A DNA stretch of 26,643 nt, from NCBI GenBank assembly GCA_046590235.1, contig JBKJTY010000028.1, positions 1-26,643 of the forward strand. Direction: 5' to 3'. The notes beneath the pieces are model-generated. The model had not been told where the DNA came from. It searched no databases and saw only the letters and a list, made by a program, of their open reading frames with translations. Below, piece by piece: positions 8,231-15,296 of the stretch (positions are counted from its first letter, which is position 1; the number at the start of each line of letters is the position of its first letter). Source of the DNA: 2-02-FULL-45-10 sp046590235 (GTDB lineage: Bacteria > Patescibacteriota > Patescibacteriia > Magasanikbacterales > GWA2-37-8). Made by a program: the position numbers and the translations under genes.

Positions 8231-8638
8231 ATGAAATTAACTACTTTTACTGACGGAGGGTCTCGTAGTAATCCGGGGCCGGCGGCTTCCGGGATTGTTA
8301 TTAAAGATGAGACGGGTAAGACCATAAACGCTTTTGGTGTGTATTTGGGGACGCAAACGAATAACTACGCGGAATATATGGCGCTAATTGAAGCGCTTAA
8401 AAAAGCTAAAGAACTAGGTGGGACGGAAGTGGAATGCGTGATGGATAGTTTGTTAGTATGCAACCAAATGAAGGGTATGTGGAAAGTAAAAGAGGTAACT
8501 TTACAAAAATTATGCATTCAGGCGCATAATGCTTCACGAGCCTTCCGAAAAGTTACCTACCGCCATGTCCTTCGCGCATTTAATAAAGAAGCTGATGCAG
8601 AGGTAAATAAAATTTTAGATAACCAAACTGCCTTATGA
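8231..8638 (+). CDS. rnhA: ribonuclease HI family protein
   Basis: RNase HI cuts the RNA strand of RNA-DNA hybrids and removes primers and R-loops. The protein has 135 residues, a compact form. The four metal-binding carboxylates are in place: Asp8 in FTDGGSRSNPGPAA, Glu48 in NNYAEYMAL, Asp72 in VMDSLLV, and Asp122 in NKEADAEVN, with His112 in the flexible loop. The ATG at 8231 has no Shine-Dalgarno sequence and may be leaderless, because a TATAAT box ends six bases before it. The stop overlaps the start of the next gene (ATGA), so the two are coupled. Confidence 0.92.
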   Translation: MKLTTFTDGGSRSNPGPAASGIVIKDETGKTINAFGVYLGTQTNNYAEYMALIEALKKAKELGGTEVECVMDSLLVCNQMKGMWKVKEVTLQKLCIQAHNASRAFRKVTYRHVLRAFNKEADAEVNKILDNQTAL

Positions 8639-9042
8639 CGTTTTCCCACCAAGCACTTGATCTTAAAGAAGAATGGCCGCTTGTCTTTACAGCATTATCA
8701 AAGCACCTCTTTTATTTCCGCATGCAAATTTGTAAATTTGTAATCGAACAAAAAAAGGTACCTGTGAACCCATTCATGAGTTTTGAATATTTTTTAGCAG
8801 ATACGGTTGAACGTGATTTAGTCAGGACAGCTAACAATACTTTGGTAAAACGAGCAGACGAACTCTGGATCTTTGGAGCAATAAGTAATGGCGTGTTGGC
8901 CGAAATCATCCAAGCAAAAAAAGCGTTAAAACCTGTACGGTATTTCACCATTATACAATCTCTAACTATTGAAGAAGTTACCCCAGAAGAGGTTGAATTC
9001 GAAGCAGAAGTAGCTGACCAACGACAACTAATTCTCGCGTAA
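8635..9042 (+). CDS. conserved hypothetical protein coupled to rnhA
   Basis: The function is not established. The 135-residue cytoplasmic protein overlaps the end of rnhA by four bases. Its middle contains VNPFMSFEYFL, then NNTLVKRADELWIFGAISNGVLAEIIQAKKALKPVRYF. That order (an NP-f start, then 'aDElWvFG-isnGvlaEi-A' and a pro-val-rich strand) recalls small Rossmann-like proteins related to nucleoside 2-deoxyribosyltransferases and DUF4406. The resemblance is by eye and catalytic residues were not assigned. The last 25 residues are Glu-rich. The unit ends at the terminator 9045-9071. Confidence 0.7.
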   Translation: MTFSHQALDLKEEWPLVFTALSKHLFYFRMQICKFVIEQKKVPVNPFMSFEYFLADTVERDLVRTANNTLVKRADELWIFGAISNGVLAEIIQAKKALKPVRYFTIIQSLTIEEVTPEEVEFEAEVADQRQLILA

Positions 9043-9044
9043 AT

Positions 9045-9071
9045 AAAAAGACCCGACTAGCGGGTCTTTTT
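9045..9071. terminator. bidirectional intrinsic terminator between the rnhA unit and dnaJ
   Basis: An 11-bp stem, an A-run plus gacccg (9050-9055) with cgggtc (9061-9066) plus a T-run, and loop actag. It serves converging transcripts from both sides. Confidence 0.9.
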
Positions 9072-9087
9072 TAATTGTCATCCAATT

Positions 9088-10185
9088 TTAGAGATCATTT
9101 TTCAAATCTTCCAAGGCTTTCTTTGTTTGCTTATTTACCTTGCGCGGCACACGAATTTTTACTTTTACATAATGATCGCCGCGAGATTTACTATTGATAT
9201 GCTGGATACCCTTACCTTTTAGACGGATAAGTTGTCCTGATTCAGTTCCTTCTGGAACAGCAATTTTTAGCGGACCATCGATAGTCTCCACTTCGAGCGT
9301 ATCACCAAGCACCGCTTGAGGAAAACTAATATCATTTTCAGTATAAACATCAAAAGCATCACGGTGGAACACTTTAGAAGGCTTAATATGCACCTGAACG
9401 TAGAGATCGCCTGATGTACCGCCGTGAGGCGCTGCTTCGCCGTAACCAGTGATTCTAATGGATTGACCTTCATCAATACCGGCAGGAATTTTAACGTTTG
9501 CTGCTGTTTGTTTCATGAGCACACCGTCACCGCCGCAATGTTTACATTTCTGACTTGGAAATTTACCACGACCATGACAAGTAGGACATTGAGCCATGGT
9601 TTGCATCATACCGAGGAAAGTACGTTGATTTTGCATAACCTGGCCACTACCCTTACACATATCACATGTATCAATTTTACTGCCTGGTTCACCGCCACTA
9701 CCAGAACAGACATCGCAACTAGATTGCTTACGGAGAGAAACTTCTTTTTCAATACCAAAAGCGGCTTCTTTAAAATCTAATTCCATATCCACCTGGATAT
9801 CACGACCGCGATTTTCACGGGCACGTCCTCGGCCACCACCAAAACCAAACATTTCACCAAAGGCATCACCGAAGTCCATGCCGCCGAAATTAAACTCAAA
9901 ACCACCTTGCTGGCCGCCGCGCGCCGCTTTCATGAAGTCTTCCCAGCCGGCGCCACCGCCAAAACCACCTTGTTGTTCAAAGTCTGAACCGAACTGATCA
10001 TATTTCTGGCGCTTATCAGCATCGGAGAGAACCTGATATGCTTCATTAATTTCCTTAAACTTCGCCTCATCACCACCCTGTCGGTCAGGATGATGTTGCA
10101 TGGCGAGCTTTTTAAACGCTTTCTTGATCTCGTCAGATGAAGCACCTTTTTCAATTCCTAAAATTTTGTAGTAATCTTTAGACAT
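9088..10185 (-). CDS. dnaJ: chaperone DnaJ (Hsp40)
   Basis: DnaJ delivers unfolded clients to DnaK and stimulates its ATPase. The 365 residues show the full type I layout: J domain (1-68) with the HPD motif at 32-34, a Gly/Phe-rich stretch (about 70-125), four CxxCxGxG zinc-binding repeats (CDVCSGSG, CDMCKGSG, CPTCHGRG, CKHCGGDG), and the C-terminal substrate-binding domains. It is the last gene of the heat-shock operon, three bases after the preceding unknown gene. It ends ahead of the bidirectional terminator at 9045-9071. Confidence 0.97.
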   Translation of the reverse strand: MSKDYYKILGIEKGASSDEIKKAFKKLAMQHHPDRQGGDEAKFKEINEAYQVLSDADKRQKYDQFGSDFEQQGGFGGGAGWEDFMKAARGGQQGGFEFNFGGMDFGDAFGEMFGFGGGRGRARENRGRDIQVDMELDFKEAAFGIEKEVSLRKQSSCDVCSGSGGEPGSKIDTCDMCKGSGQVMQNQRTFLGMMQTMAQCPTCHGRGKFPSQKCKHCGGDGVLMKQTAANVKIPAGIDEGQSIRITGYGEAAPHGGTSGDLYVQVHIKPSKVFHRDAFDVYTENDISFPQAVLGDTLEVETIDGPLKIAVPEGTESGQLIRLKGKGIQHINSKSRGDHYVKVKIRVPRKVNKQTKKALEDLKNDL

Positions 10186-10188
10186 ACC

Positions 10189-10617
10189 TTACGAACCAAA
10201 ATATTCATCAAATTCACCTTGTAACTCCGGAAGAACTTCACCAATCTCTTTAGGCTTTTCCGTTAAATATTGCGTATTCATAGACAGAGTCGCAATCCGA
10301 TTATTTAACCAGTTATAAAAAAAACTGGCACTAATTCGATTTTTATTATTAGCATCAATTTGACGAGCGCCTGATTCATGCCCTAAATCAAGGGTTTTTT
10401 TCGAAATAACTACATAATCTGCATTTTCCTTGGTTGCTTCTTTTAAAAGCTGACCATACGCATCCCACAACTCTTTTTCTTCAACGCCCAATTCTTTTAC
10501 ATTAACAATGTGAACAATAGTTCCGTCATGTAAACGACGCTTCTCAACAAATGATTTAATTTTATCCTGGAAACTAGCTAAACGAGATTCGATCGACGAC
10601 TCACGTGATTCTGACAT
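10189..10617 (-). CDS. unknown protein encoded between dnaK and dnaJ
   Basis: This gene was not recognised. It encodes 142 residues, soluble and with no signal or membrane segment. The first 30 residues form a charged helix (ESSIESRLASFQDKIKSFVEK). The middle has a DGTIVHIVNVKELG strand segment and a helix followed by ENADYVVISKKTLDLGHE, suggesting a small alpha/beta fold. The C-terminus is acidic. It lies inside the CIRCE-controlled operon, 64 nt after dnaK and three bases before dnaJ, so it is probably heat-induced and tightly coupled to dnaJ. A role as a chaperone partner or stress protein is inference from position only. Confidence 0.75.
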   Translation of the reverse strand: MSESRESSIESRLASFQDKIKSFVEKRRLHDGTIVHIVNVKELGVEEKELWDAYGQLLKEATKENADYVVISKKTLDLGHESGARQIDANNKNRISASFFYNWLNNRIATLSMNTQYLTEKPKEIGEVLPELQGEFDEYFGS

Positions 10618-10645
10618 AGAGAAAAGATACTTTGTAAACTACTAT

Positions 10646-10665
10646 CCCCCATCGAGCGATGAGGG
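10646..10665 (-). other. intra-operon hairpin after dnaK
   Basis: A 9-bp stem (10646-10654 with 10657-10665, one G-T pair) with a two-base loop lies between dnaK and the next gene. No T-run follows on the minus strand, so it is more likely an mRNA-stability or processing hairpin than a full terminator. Confidence 0.45.
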
Positions 10666-10681
10666 ACAGCGTGCCTACAGT

Positions 10682-12589
10682 TTATTCCTTTTTATCCTTA
10701 TCGTCCACTACTTCACCTTCGATAGGACCATCTTTCTTTTCTTCTTTACCCGGTTCTGCGGCCGCACCTTTTGCTTGGTCAGCCTGGTACATCTTTGTAC
10801 CAACCGCCTGTGCAACTTTAGACAATTCGTCACCAGCTTTTTTGATTGCTTCGACGTCATCTTTATCTTTCACTTCTTTTACCTTAGCGAGTGCTTCTGT
10901 AACTGCTTTCTTTTCATCTTCTGTAACCGCAGCAATCTTTTTCTCTTCTACGTCTTTCATCATCTTTTCAGTGGTGTAAACCATTGTGTCTGCAAGATTA
11001 CGAGCTTCGATAAGTTCTTGTTTTTTCTTATCATCAGCAGCATGCAATTCAGCATCCTTACGCATCTTTTCGATTTCTTCTTTAGAAAGACCGGAAGATG
11101 ATTCAATTTTAATAGACTGCTCTTTGTTAGTCGCTTTATCCTTTGCCTTCACATGCAAAATACCGTTAGCGTCGATATCAAAACTAACTTCGATCTGCGG
11201 AACACCGCGTGGTGCTGGTGGAAGACCGGCAAGTTCGAATTGACCAAGGATCTTGTTATCCGCAAACATTGGGCGCTCACCTTGTGCTACGCGTATTGAA
11301 ACTGCAGGCTGGTTATCAGTGGCAGTAGAGAAAACTTGGCTCTTGGAAGTTGGGATAGTAGTATTGCGTTCAATCAATTTGGTGAAGACCTGACCCATAG
11401 TTTCAATACCAAGGGACAATGGTGTCACGTCGAGCAAGAGAACGTCTTTAACGTCACCCTTCAACACGCCGCCTTGCACAGCCGCGCCAATAGCAACGAC
11501 TTCATCCGGATTCACACTGATGTTTGGTTTTTTACCAAAGAATTTTTCAACAGTGCTGTAAACCAATGGCATGCGAGTCATACCACCTACCATGACGATT
11601 TCATCAATATTAGCAATTTCGAGCTTCGAGTCCTTTAGAGCTAGTTTCACTGGCCCCATACTCTTTTCAACAAAGTCATGGACCAATTCTTCAAGCTTCG
11701 CGCGAGTCAATTTCAAATCCAAGTGTTTTGGACCATTCGCATCAGAGGAAATAAATGGCTGATTAATTTGAGATTCTTGCGCGGTAGACAATTCAATCTT
11801 AGCTTTTTCAGCAGCTTCTTTAATGCGACCGAGAGCAAGCATGTCTTTACCAAGATCAACACCATCGGATTTCTTGAATTCATCAATAATCCATTGCATG
11901 ATGCGTTGGTCAAAGTCATCACCACCAAGATGTGTATCACCGTTGGTTGCGAGTACTTGCACTGAATCTGCAGTCACTTCGAGCACAGAAACATCGAACG
12001 TACCACCACCAAGATCGTACACAACAATCTTCTGATCTTTCTTCTTATCAAAACCGTAGGCCAATGCTGCCGCAGTTGGTTCGTTAATAATACGTAGAAC
12101 ATTCAAACCAGCGATTTCACCAGCTACTTTTGTAGCAGAACGTTGCGCATCGTTAAAGTATGCAGGAACGGTAATAACCGCTTCAGTAATTTTTTCACCA
12201 ATACGTTCTTCCGCATCAGCTTTCAATTTGGACAAAACCATTGCGCCAATTTGTTCTGGGGCAAATTTTTCACCGTTCATTAAAATACGAACGCTATCAC
12301 CCTCTGCGACGATTTCGTAAGGTAGAGAACCTTTAGTGCGGGAAACTTCTGAGTCACTGAAATTGCGACCCACAAAACGTTTCGCGGAATAAATAGTATT
12401 CTTTGGGTTAGTCACCGCTTGGCGCTTTGCCAACTGACCAACTAAACGTTCACCGCTCTTAGAAATAGCGACAACTGAAGGAGTGGTACGCGCACCTTCT
12501 TTATTTTCGAGAACTTTTGGCTGACCACCTTCGATGATGGAGATGCAAGAGTTCGTTGTACCTAAGTCGATTCCGAGTACTTTTGACAT
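10682..12589 (-). CDS. dnaK: chaperone DnaK (Hsp70)
   Basis: DnaK is the central ATP-driven folding chaperone, working with DnaJ and GrpE encoded in the same operon. At 635 residues it is full length. The nucleotide-binding domain starts with GIDLGTTNSCISI and includes VITVPAYFNDAQR, INEPTAAALAYG and the YDLGGGTFDVSVL phosphate loop. The substrate-binding domain follows the linker DVLLLDVTPLSLGIE. A helical lid and a charged tail ending in EGEVVDDKDKKE complete it. It follows hsp20 by 14 nt. Confidence 0.98.
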   Translation of the reverse strand: MSKVLGIDLGTTNSCISIIEGGQPKVLENKEGARTTPSVVAISKSGERLVGQLAKRQAVTNPKNTIYSAKRFVGRNFSDSEVSRTKGSLPYEIVAEGDSVRILMNGEKFAPEQIGAMVLSKLKADAEERIGEKITEAVITVPAYFNDAQRSATKVAGEIAGLNVLRIINEPTAAALAYGFDKKKDQKIVVYDLGGGTFDVSVLEVTADSVQVLATNGDTHLGGDDFDQRIMQWIIDEFKKSDGVDLGKDMLALGRIKEAAEKAKIELSTAQESQINQPFISSDANGPKHLDLKLTRAKLEELVHDFVEKSMGPVKLALKDSKLEIANIDEIVMVGGMTRMPLVYSTVEKFFGKKPNISVNPDEVVAIGAAVQGGVLKGDVKDVLLLDVTPLSLGIETMGQVFTKLIERNTTIPTSKSQVFSTATDNQPAVSIRVAQGERPMFADNKILGQFELAGLPPAPRGVPQIEVSFDIDANGILHVKAKDKATNKEQSIKIESSSGLSKEEIEKMRKDAELHAADDKKKQELIEARNLADTMVYTTEKMMKDVEEKKIAAVTEDEKKAVTEALAKVKEVKDKDDVEAIKKAGDELSKVAQAVGTKMYQADQAKGAAAEPGKEEKKDGPIEGEVVDDKDKKE

Positions 12590-12603
12590 ACAGTATTTAA
12601 AAA

Positions 12604-13041
12604 TTATTTATTTTTCTTATTAATAACTTTTACGCTAATCTTTTTCGTATCAGTCGCCTCTACCTTTGGACAAACAATCTTCAACAACCCGTCTTCAAAC
12701 TCCGCTGACACTTTATTTTCCAAAACTTGTGTTGGGAGTGGGATATCGCGGTAAAACTCACCGCTTCTGACTTCTTTGCGATAGTAATTTTTTTCTTCGA
12801 TCACGTGCTCGCTCTGGTTTTTACCCTTGATAGTGAGCACACCATTTTGGACACTGACCTCGACATTTTCCGGCTTTACGCCAGCTAGCGGGGTTTCAAT
12901 GACGAGATCATTATCATTCTCGTACATGTTAATGGCTGGCATGAAAGCCTTGGTCTGGCCGCCAATCACGCTTGGTGTCCGACTGAACATGTCGTCCTCA
13001 CCAAATGGTTCGACCATTGGGTTCCAACGAATTAATGACAT
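12604..13041 (-). CDS. hsp20: small heat-shock protein, Hsp20/alpha-crystallin family
   Basis: Small heat-shock proteins hold unfolding proteins in a refoldable state without ATP. The 145 residues begin MSLIRWNPMVEPF, typical of bacterial Hsp20. The alpha-crystallin domain spans about 37-140, with INMYENDNDLVIETPLAGV, a GVLTIKGK strand, the YYRKE-GEFYRDIPLP segment and the closing EFEDGLLKIVCPK. It sits between grpE and dnaK, so its dose follows the main chaperones. The gap upstream (13042-13146) contains a long inverted repeat. Confidence 0.95.
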   Translation of the reverse strand: MSLIRWNPMVEPFGEDDMFSRTPSVIGGQTKAFMPAINMYENDNDLVIETPLAGVKPENVEVSVQNGVLTIKGKNQSEHVIEEKNYYRKEVRSGEFYRDIPLPTQVLENKVSAEFEDGLLKIVCPKVEATDTKKISVKVINKKNK

Positions 13042-13066
13042 ATAAAATATAATTAGGACTTACTAT

Positions 13067-13141
13067 TGTCATTCCCGCGCAGGCGGGAATCTAGGATACG
13101 GACGTTTGGTATACTGGATTCCCGCCTGCGCGGGAATGACA
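13067..13141. repeat. long inverted repeat of the 'IPACAGMT' type
   Basis: Two perfect 25-nt arms (13067-13091 and 13117-13141) flank a 25-nt centre. Each arm is itself a small palindrome (attcccgc/gcgggaat, 4-nt loop). The second arm reads WIPACAGMT when translated on the plus strand, a string known from dispersed repeats in many bacterial genomes. It lies inside the heat-shock operon, between grpE and hsp20. Confidence 0.85.
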
Positions 13142-13146
13142 GATGA

Positions 13147-13647
13147 CTACTTTGCGACAACCACCTTAGCAGGTTTGATCACGCGATTACCCATGAGGTA
13201 TCCCCCTTCAGCTTCCTTGAGAACTGTACCAGATGGTTTTTCACTTTCTTCTTCACCAACTGTTTCGTGGAAAATCGGGTTAAAGACTTCACCAACTGTT
13301 TTAATTTCCATGACGTTATGGGCTTTCAGCACTTCGCCAAATTGCTTCATGATATACCCAATACCCATGACCCAATTCTTCACCTGATTATCTTCAGTAC
13401 CCGGTGGAATCGCAAAAGCTTTTTTAAAGTTATCGTAGACAGGAATAAATTCTTCCACAATTTGCTGCTCGCTCATCATAGCCATTTCTGAACGTCGGGC
13501 CGCAGTTTCTTTTAAAAGGTTTTGGTAATCAGCCAAAGCACGTTGCCAGCTGATTTTAAAATCATCACGTTCTTTGGTAAGCTGTTCTACCGGATCAATT
13601 ACCGGCTGCTCGTTTGGTACTTCTTGATTGTGTTGTTCGTCGGACAT
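13147..13647 (-). CDS. grpE: nucleotide exchange factor GrpE
   Basis: GrpE releases ADP from DnaK and resets the chaperone cycle. The 166 residues have an acidic, disordered start, a long helix for dimerisation (DPVEQLTKERDDFKISWQRALADYQNLLKE), and the C-terminal beta domain with the family signature near VFNPIFHETVGEEES. It ends GYLMGNRVIKPAKVVVAK, also typical. It lies five bases after hrcA and before the inverted repeat. Confidence 0.95.
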   Translation of the reverse strand: MSDEQHNQEVPNEQPVIDPVEQLTKERDDFKISWQRALADYQNLLKETAARRSEMAMMSEQQIVEEFIPVYDNFKKAFAIPPGTEDNQVKNWVMGIGYIMKQFGEVLKAHNVMEIKTVGEVFNPIFHETVGEEESEKPSGTVLKEAEGGYLMGNRVIKPAKVVVAK

Positions 13648-13652
13648 AAAGT

Positions 13653-14345
13653 TTATATAAGTTCGCGAATTTTTTTAAGTAGACTCCAATTATGTTTGTA
13701 ATCCATGCGTTGCGGACCAAGCAGGATTAGGAGCGACTCGCCATCTCTTCCAAAGCGCGTCGCGACACAAGAGAGCATCTCACCAAAGGGGTGATCCTTA
13801 CCCAAGAAACAACGTGGATCGTTTTGCACTCGATCATAGAAACGCGGCAGATACTCTTCACAACGGTCAAAGACCTGGGAAACATTAGCCACCAATTTCA
13901 TTTCCGTAAAATCTGGTTTGCTAAATAAGTTGGAAAGACCGGTGTAATACATTTTCTCCGCGGAGAAAGCCATGATAACGGTTTCATCAGATAAAGTAAC
14001 AAGCGCCTTAGCAATATTTTTATGCACCAGCTCCCTATCATCCGTTGCCAAACCCAATGCTTTTTCAAGTGCGGCGGTTTCTGCTTTGGTTACTCGTAAC
14101 GCATCCTGTTCTAATTGATCGATGTAGAATGAGTAGCCCTGGATAGTTGGGATACGACCAGCAGATGTGTGCGGATGGGTTAAATATCCTTGTTCTTCTA
14201 AAAGGCGGAGTTCGTTACGAACCGTAGCCTCACTCCAATCGAGTCCGGCCGTTTCAACTAAAACACGCGACCCGACCGGTTCGGCAGTAGCGATAAATTG
14301 CTCGATAACGAGCTGTAATAATTTTTGTTGTCGTTCCTCTAGCAT
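13653..14345 (-). CDS. hrcA: heat-inducible transcription repressor HrcA
   Basis: HrcA binds CIRCE operators and represses chaperone genes until heat shock. The N-terminal winged-helix domain is clear: LEERQQKLLQLVIEQFIATAEPVGSR, then SEATVRNELRLLEEQGYLTHPHTSAGRIPT (to about residue 68). The rest is reduced: 230 residues in total against roughly 340 in most bacteria, so the C-terminal sensing domain is short. It is first in the operon and sits directly under two CIRCE elements and a consensus promoter, implying autoregulation. The ATG at 14345 begins one base after the nearer CIRCE. Confidence 0.95.
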   Translation of the reverse strand: MLEERQQKLLQLVIEQFIATAEPVGSRVLVETAGLDWSEATVRNELRLLEEQGYLTHPHTSAGRIPTIQGYSFYIDQLEQDALRVTKAETAALEKALGLATDDRELVHKNIAKALVTLSDETVIMAFSAEKMYYTGLSNLFSKPDFTEMKLVANVSQVFDRCEEYLPRFYDRVQNDPRCFLGKDHPFGEMLSCVATRFGRDGESLLILLGPQRMDYKHNWSLLKKIRELI

Positions 14346-14346
14346 A

Positions 14347-14373
14347 TTATCACTCTAAACTTCTGAGTGATAA
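14347..14373. promoter_or_regulatory. CIRCE operator, start-proximal copy
   Basis: TTATCACTC-N9-GAGTGATAA, a perfect inverted repeat with the exact 9-bp spacer of CIRCE. Each arm differs from the consensus TTAGCACTC / GAGTGCTAA by one base, in a compensating way. It covers the transcription start and the ribosome-binding region of hrcA. Confidence 0.85.
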
Positions 14374-14400
14374 TATACAACTAGCACTCTCCACTGTCAA
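14372..14400 (-). promoter_or_regulatory. consensus promoter of the hrcA-dnaJ heat-shock operon
   Basis: On the minus strand: perfect TTGACA (14395-14400), a 17-nt spacer, then TATATT (14372-14377). The start is predicted near 14365, with a leader of about 20 nt. The strong housekeeping-type promoter fits control by repression. Confidence 0.85.
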
Positions 14401-14407
14401 GTGCTAA
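14381..14407. promoter_or_regulatory. CIRCE operator, promoter copy
   Basis: CTAGCACTC-N9-AAGTGCTAA, one mismatch to consensus in each arm and the canonical 9-bp spacer. It overlaps the -35 box and spacer of the hrcA promoter. Its centre is about 34 bp from that of the second CIRCE. Confidence 0.9.
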
Positions 14408-14439
14408 TTTATGCACAGTTATAGCGGCTAAAAATGATA

Positions 14440-14471
14440 ATCCCGCACAGCTATAGAAGCCCGTGCGGGAT
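14440..14471 (-). terminator. terminator of the GC-rich orphan gene
   Basis: Stem atcccgcac (14440-14448) with gtgcgggat (14463-14471) and a 14-nt loop lies just past the stop of the minus-strand gene at 14479. A T-rich stretch (atcattttt) follows on that strand. Confidence 0.65.
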
Positions 14472-14478
14472 CAAAAAA

Positions 14479-15081
14479 CTACCCCTTCGGCTTCAGTCGG
14501 ACGACAATCTCATCATCCGTGTCGAAACCGTCGCTGATCTTGCGCAAATACAATCTATTTCTCAGCAAATCAACCACCAAGACATAGTCATGGTAGCGCG
14601 CACCGAGCGCAACCAAATGCGCACTAGACGACTTACGAATCTCGGGTTGCGTGATACACCAGGTCAGTAGATCGAGAGCGTCACCTTCGACAAAACCACG
14701 CTCATCAACCATTTTCTCAACTTGAAGCAACGAATACGCGTCAGGACCGAGATACATGATGTCGCTGGTGAGCGCCAAATCGAACGACCCGTAGTCGTAC
14801 CCGAAATGCGCCGCGTTGATCGCCGGATCAACATCCTTGAACTTGCAGAGCTTGACCAGGTAATAGAACAAGGTCATCTTGGTCAGCTTGAAGTGAGGCT
14901 GCACGAGCAGGCTGGCGATTTCATCCACCATTTCCTGACCCGCCTTGCCATCGAGCTTGAGCAAATCCCCTTCGTTACCACCACGCTCGCGAATGGCGAC
15001 CATGACCGCCATACAGATATTGATCAGCTTGCCCGCAGCCCGCTCAACCGCGGACACTTCATCTCCATTTCGTTTCGACAT
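14479..15081 (-). CDS. GC-rich hypothetical protein
   Basis: No family was recognised. The 200-residue protein is soluble and mostly helical, with a central stretch HFKLTKMTLFYYLVKLCKFKDVDP and a C-terminal beta-rich end (VALGARYHDYVLVVDLLRNRLYLRKIS). The gene stands out by composition: several 60-base lines reach about 60% GC, against about 40-45% in neighbouring genes. It has its own promoter (15145-15173), a purine-rich AAGGGAAG ribosome binding site a few bases before the ATG, and its own terminator. This self-contained, compositionally distinct cassette suggests acquisition from elsewhere or a lineage-specific cargo gene; that is inference. Confidence 0.75.
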   Translation of the reverse strand: MSKRNGDEVSAVERAAGKLINICMAVMVAIRERGGNEGDLLKLDGKAGQEMVDEIASLLVQPHFKLTKMTLFYYLVKLCKFKDVDPAINAAHFGYDYGSFDLALTSDIMYLGPDAYSLLQVEKMVDERGFVEGDALDLLTWCITQPEIRKSSSAHLVALGARYHDYVLVVDLLRNRLYLRKISDGFDTDDEIVVRLKPKG

Positions 15082-15144
15082 GACGCTTCCCTTTGCGGCT
15101 CGCCTCTTGTCCGACGGAATGCCGAACCCCTACAAGCCAAAACA

Positions 15145-15173
15145 AGCCTACCATTACCGCACACACAAGTCAA
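15145..15173 (-). promoter_or_regulatory. promoter of the GC-rich orphan gene
   Basis: On the minus strand: TTGACT (15168-15173), a 17-nt spacer, then TAGGCT (15145-15150). The -10 box is weak. The predicted leader is about 57 nt. Confidence 0.45.
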
Positions 15174-15242
15174 AAAGTAGTTCGTGGTTTACTCCTTAAA
15201 AAATTCATAAAATAAAACTAAAATATAAGCTAAATAAGCAGG

Positions 15243-15271
15243 TTGACGAAAATAAACCAACCACATACAAT
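15243..15271 (+). promoter_or_regulatory. promoter of the coiled-coil gene
   Basis: TTGACG (15243-15248), a 17-nt spacer, then TACAAT (15266-15271). The start is predicted near 15278. The TTG of the -35 box is in frame with the downstream gene and can be mistaken for its start codon. Confidence 0.7.
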
Positions 15272-15296
15272 AGAACTAATCTTGACCTTAACCTCT

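Noticed and set aside
8062..8325. Minus-strand open frame of 87 codons across repeat copy B, containing LPAGRQ
   Set aside because: It runs through the repeat and antisense to the start of rnhA. The LPAGRQ string is the translated palindrome, a common artefact.
13106..13387. Plus-strand open frame beginning near WIPACAGMT
   Set aside because: It starts in the inverted repeat and continues antisense to grpE. No start signal supports it.
15181..15240. Possible leader peptide or second promoter upstream of the GC-rich gene
   Set aside because: Only a 12-codon frame was found and the -10 candidates lack a -35 partner. The signal is too weak to report.
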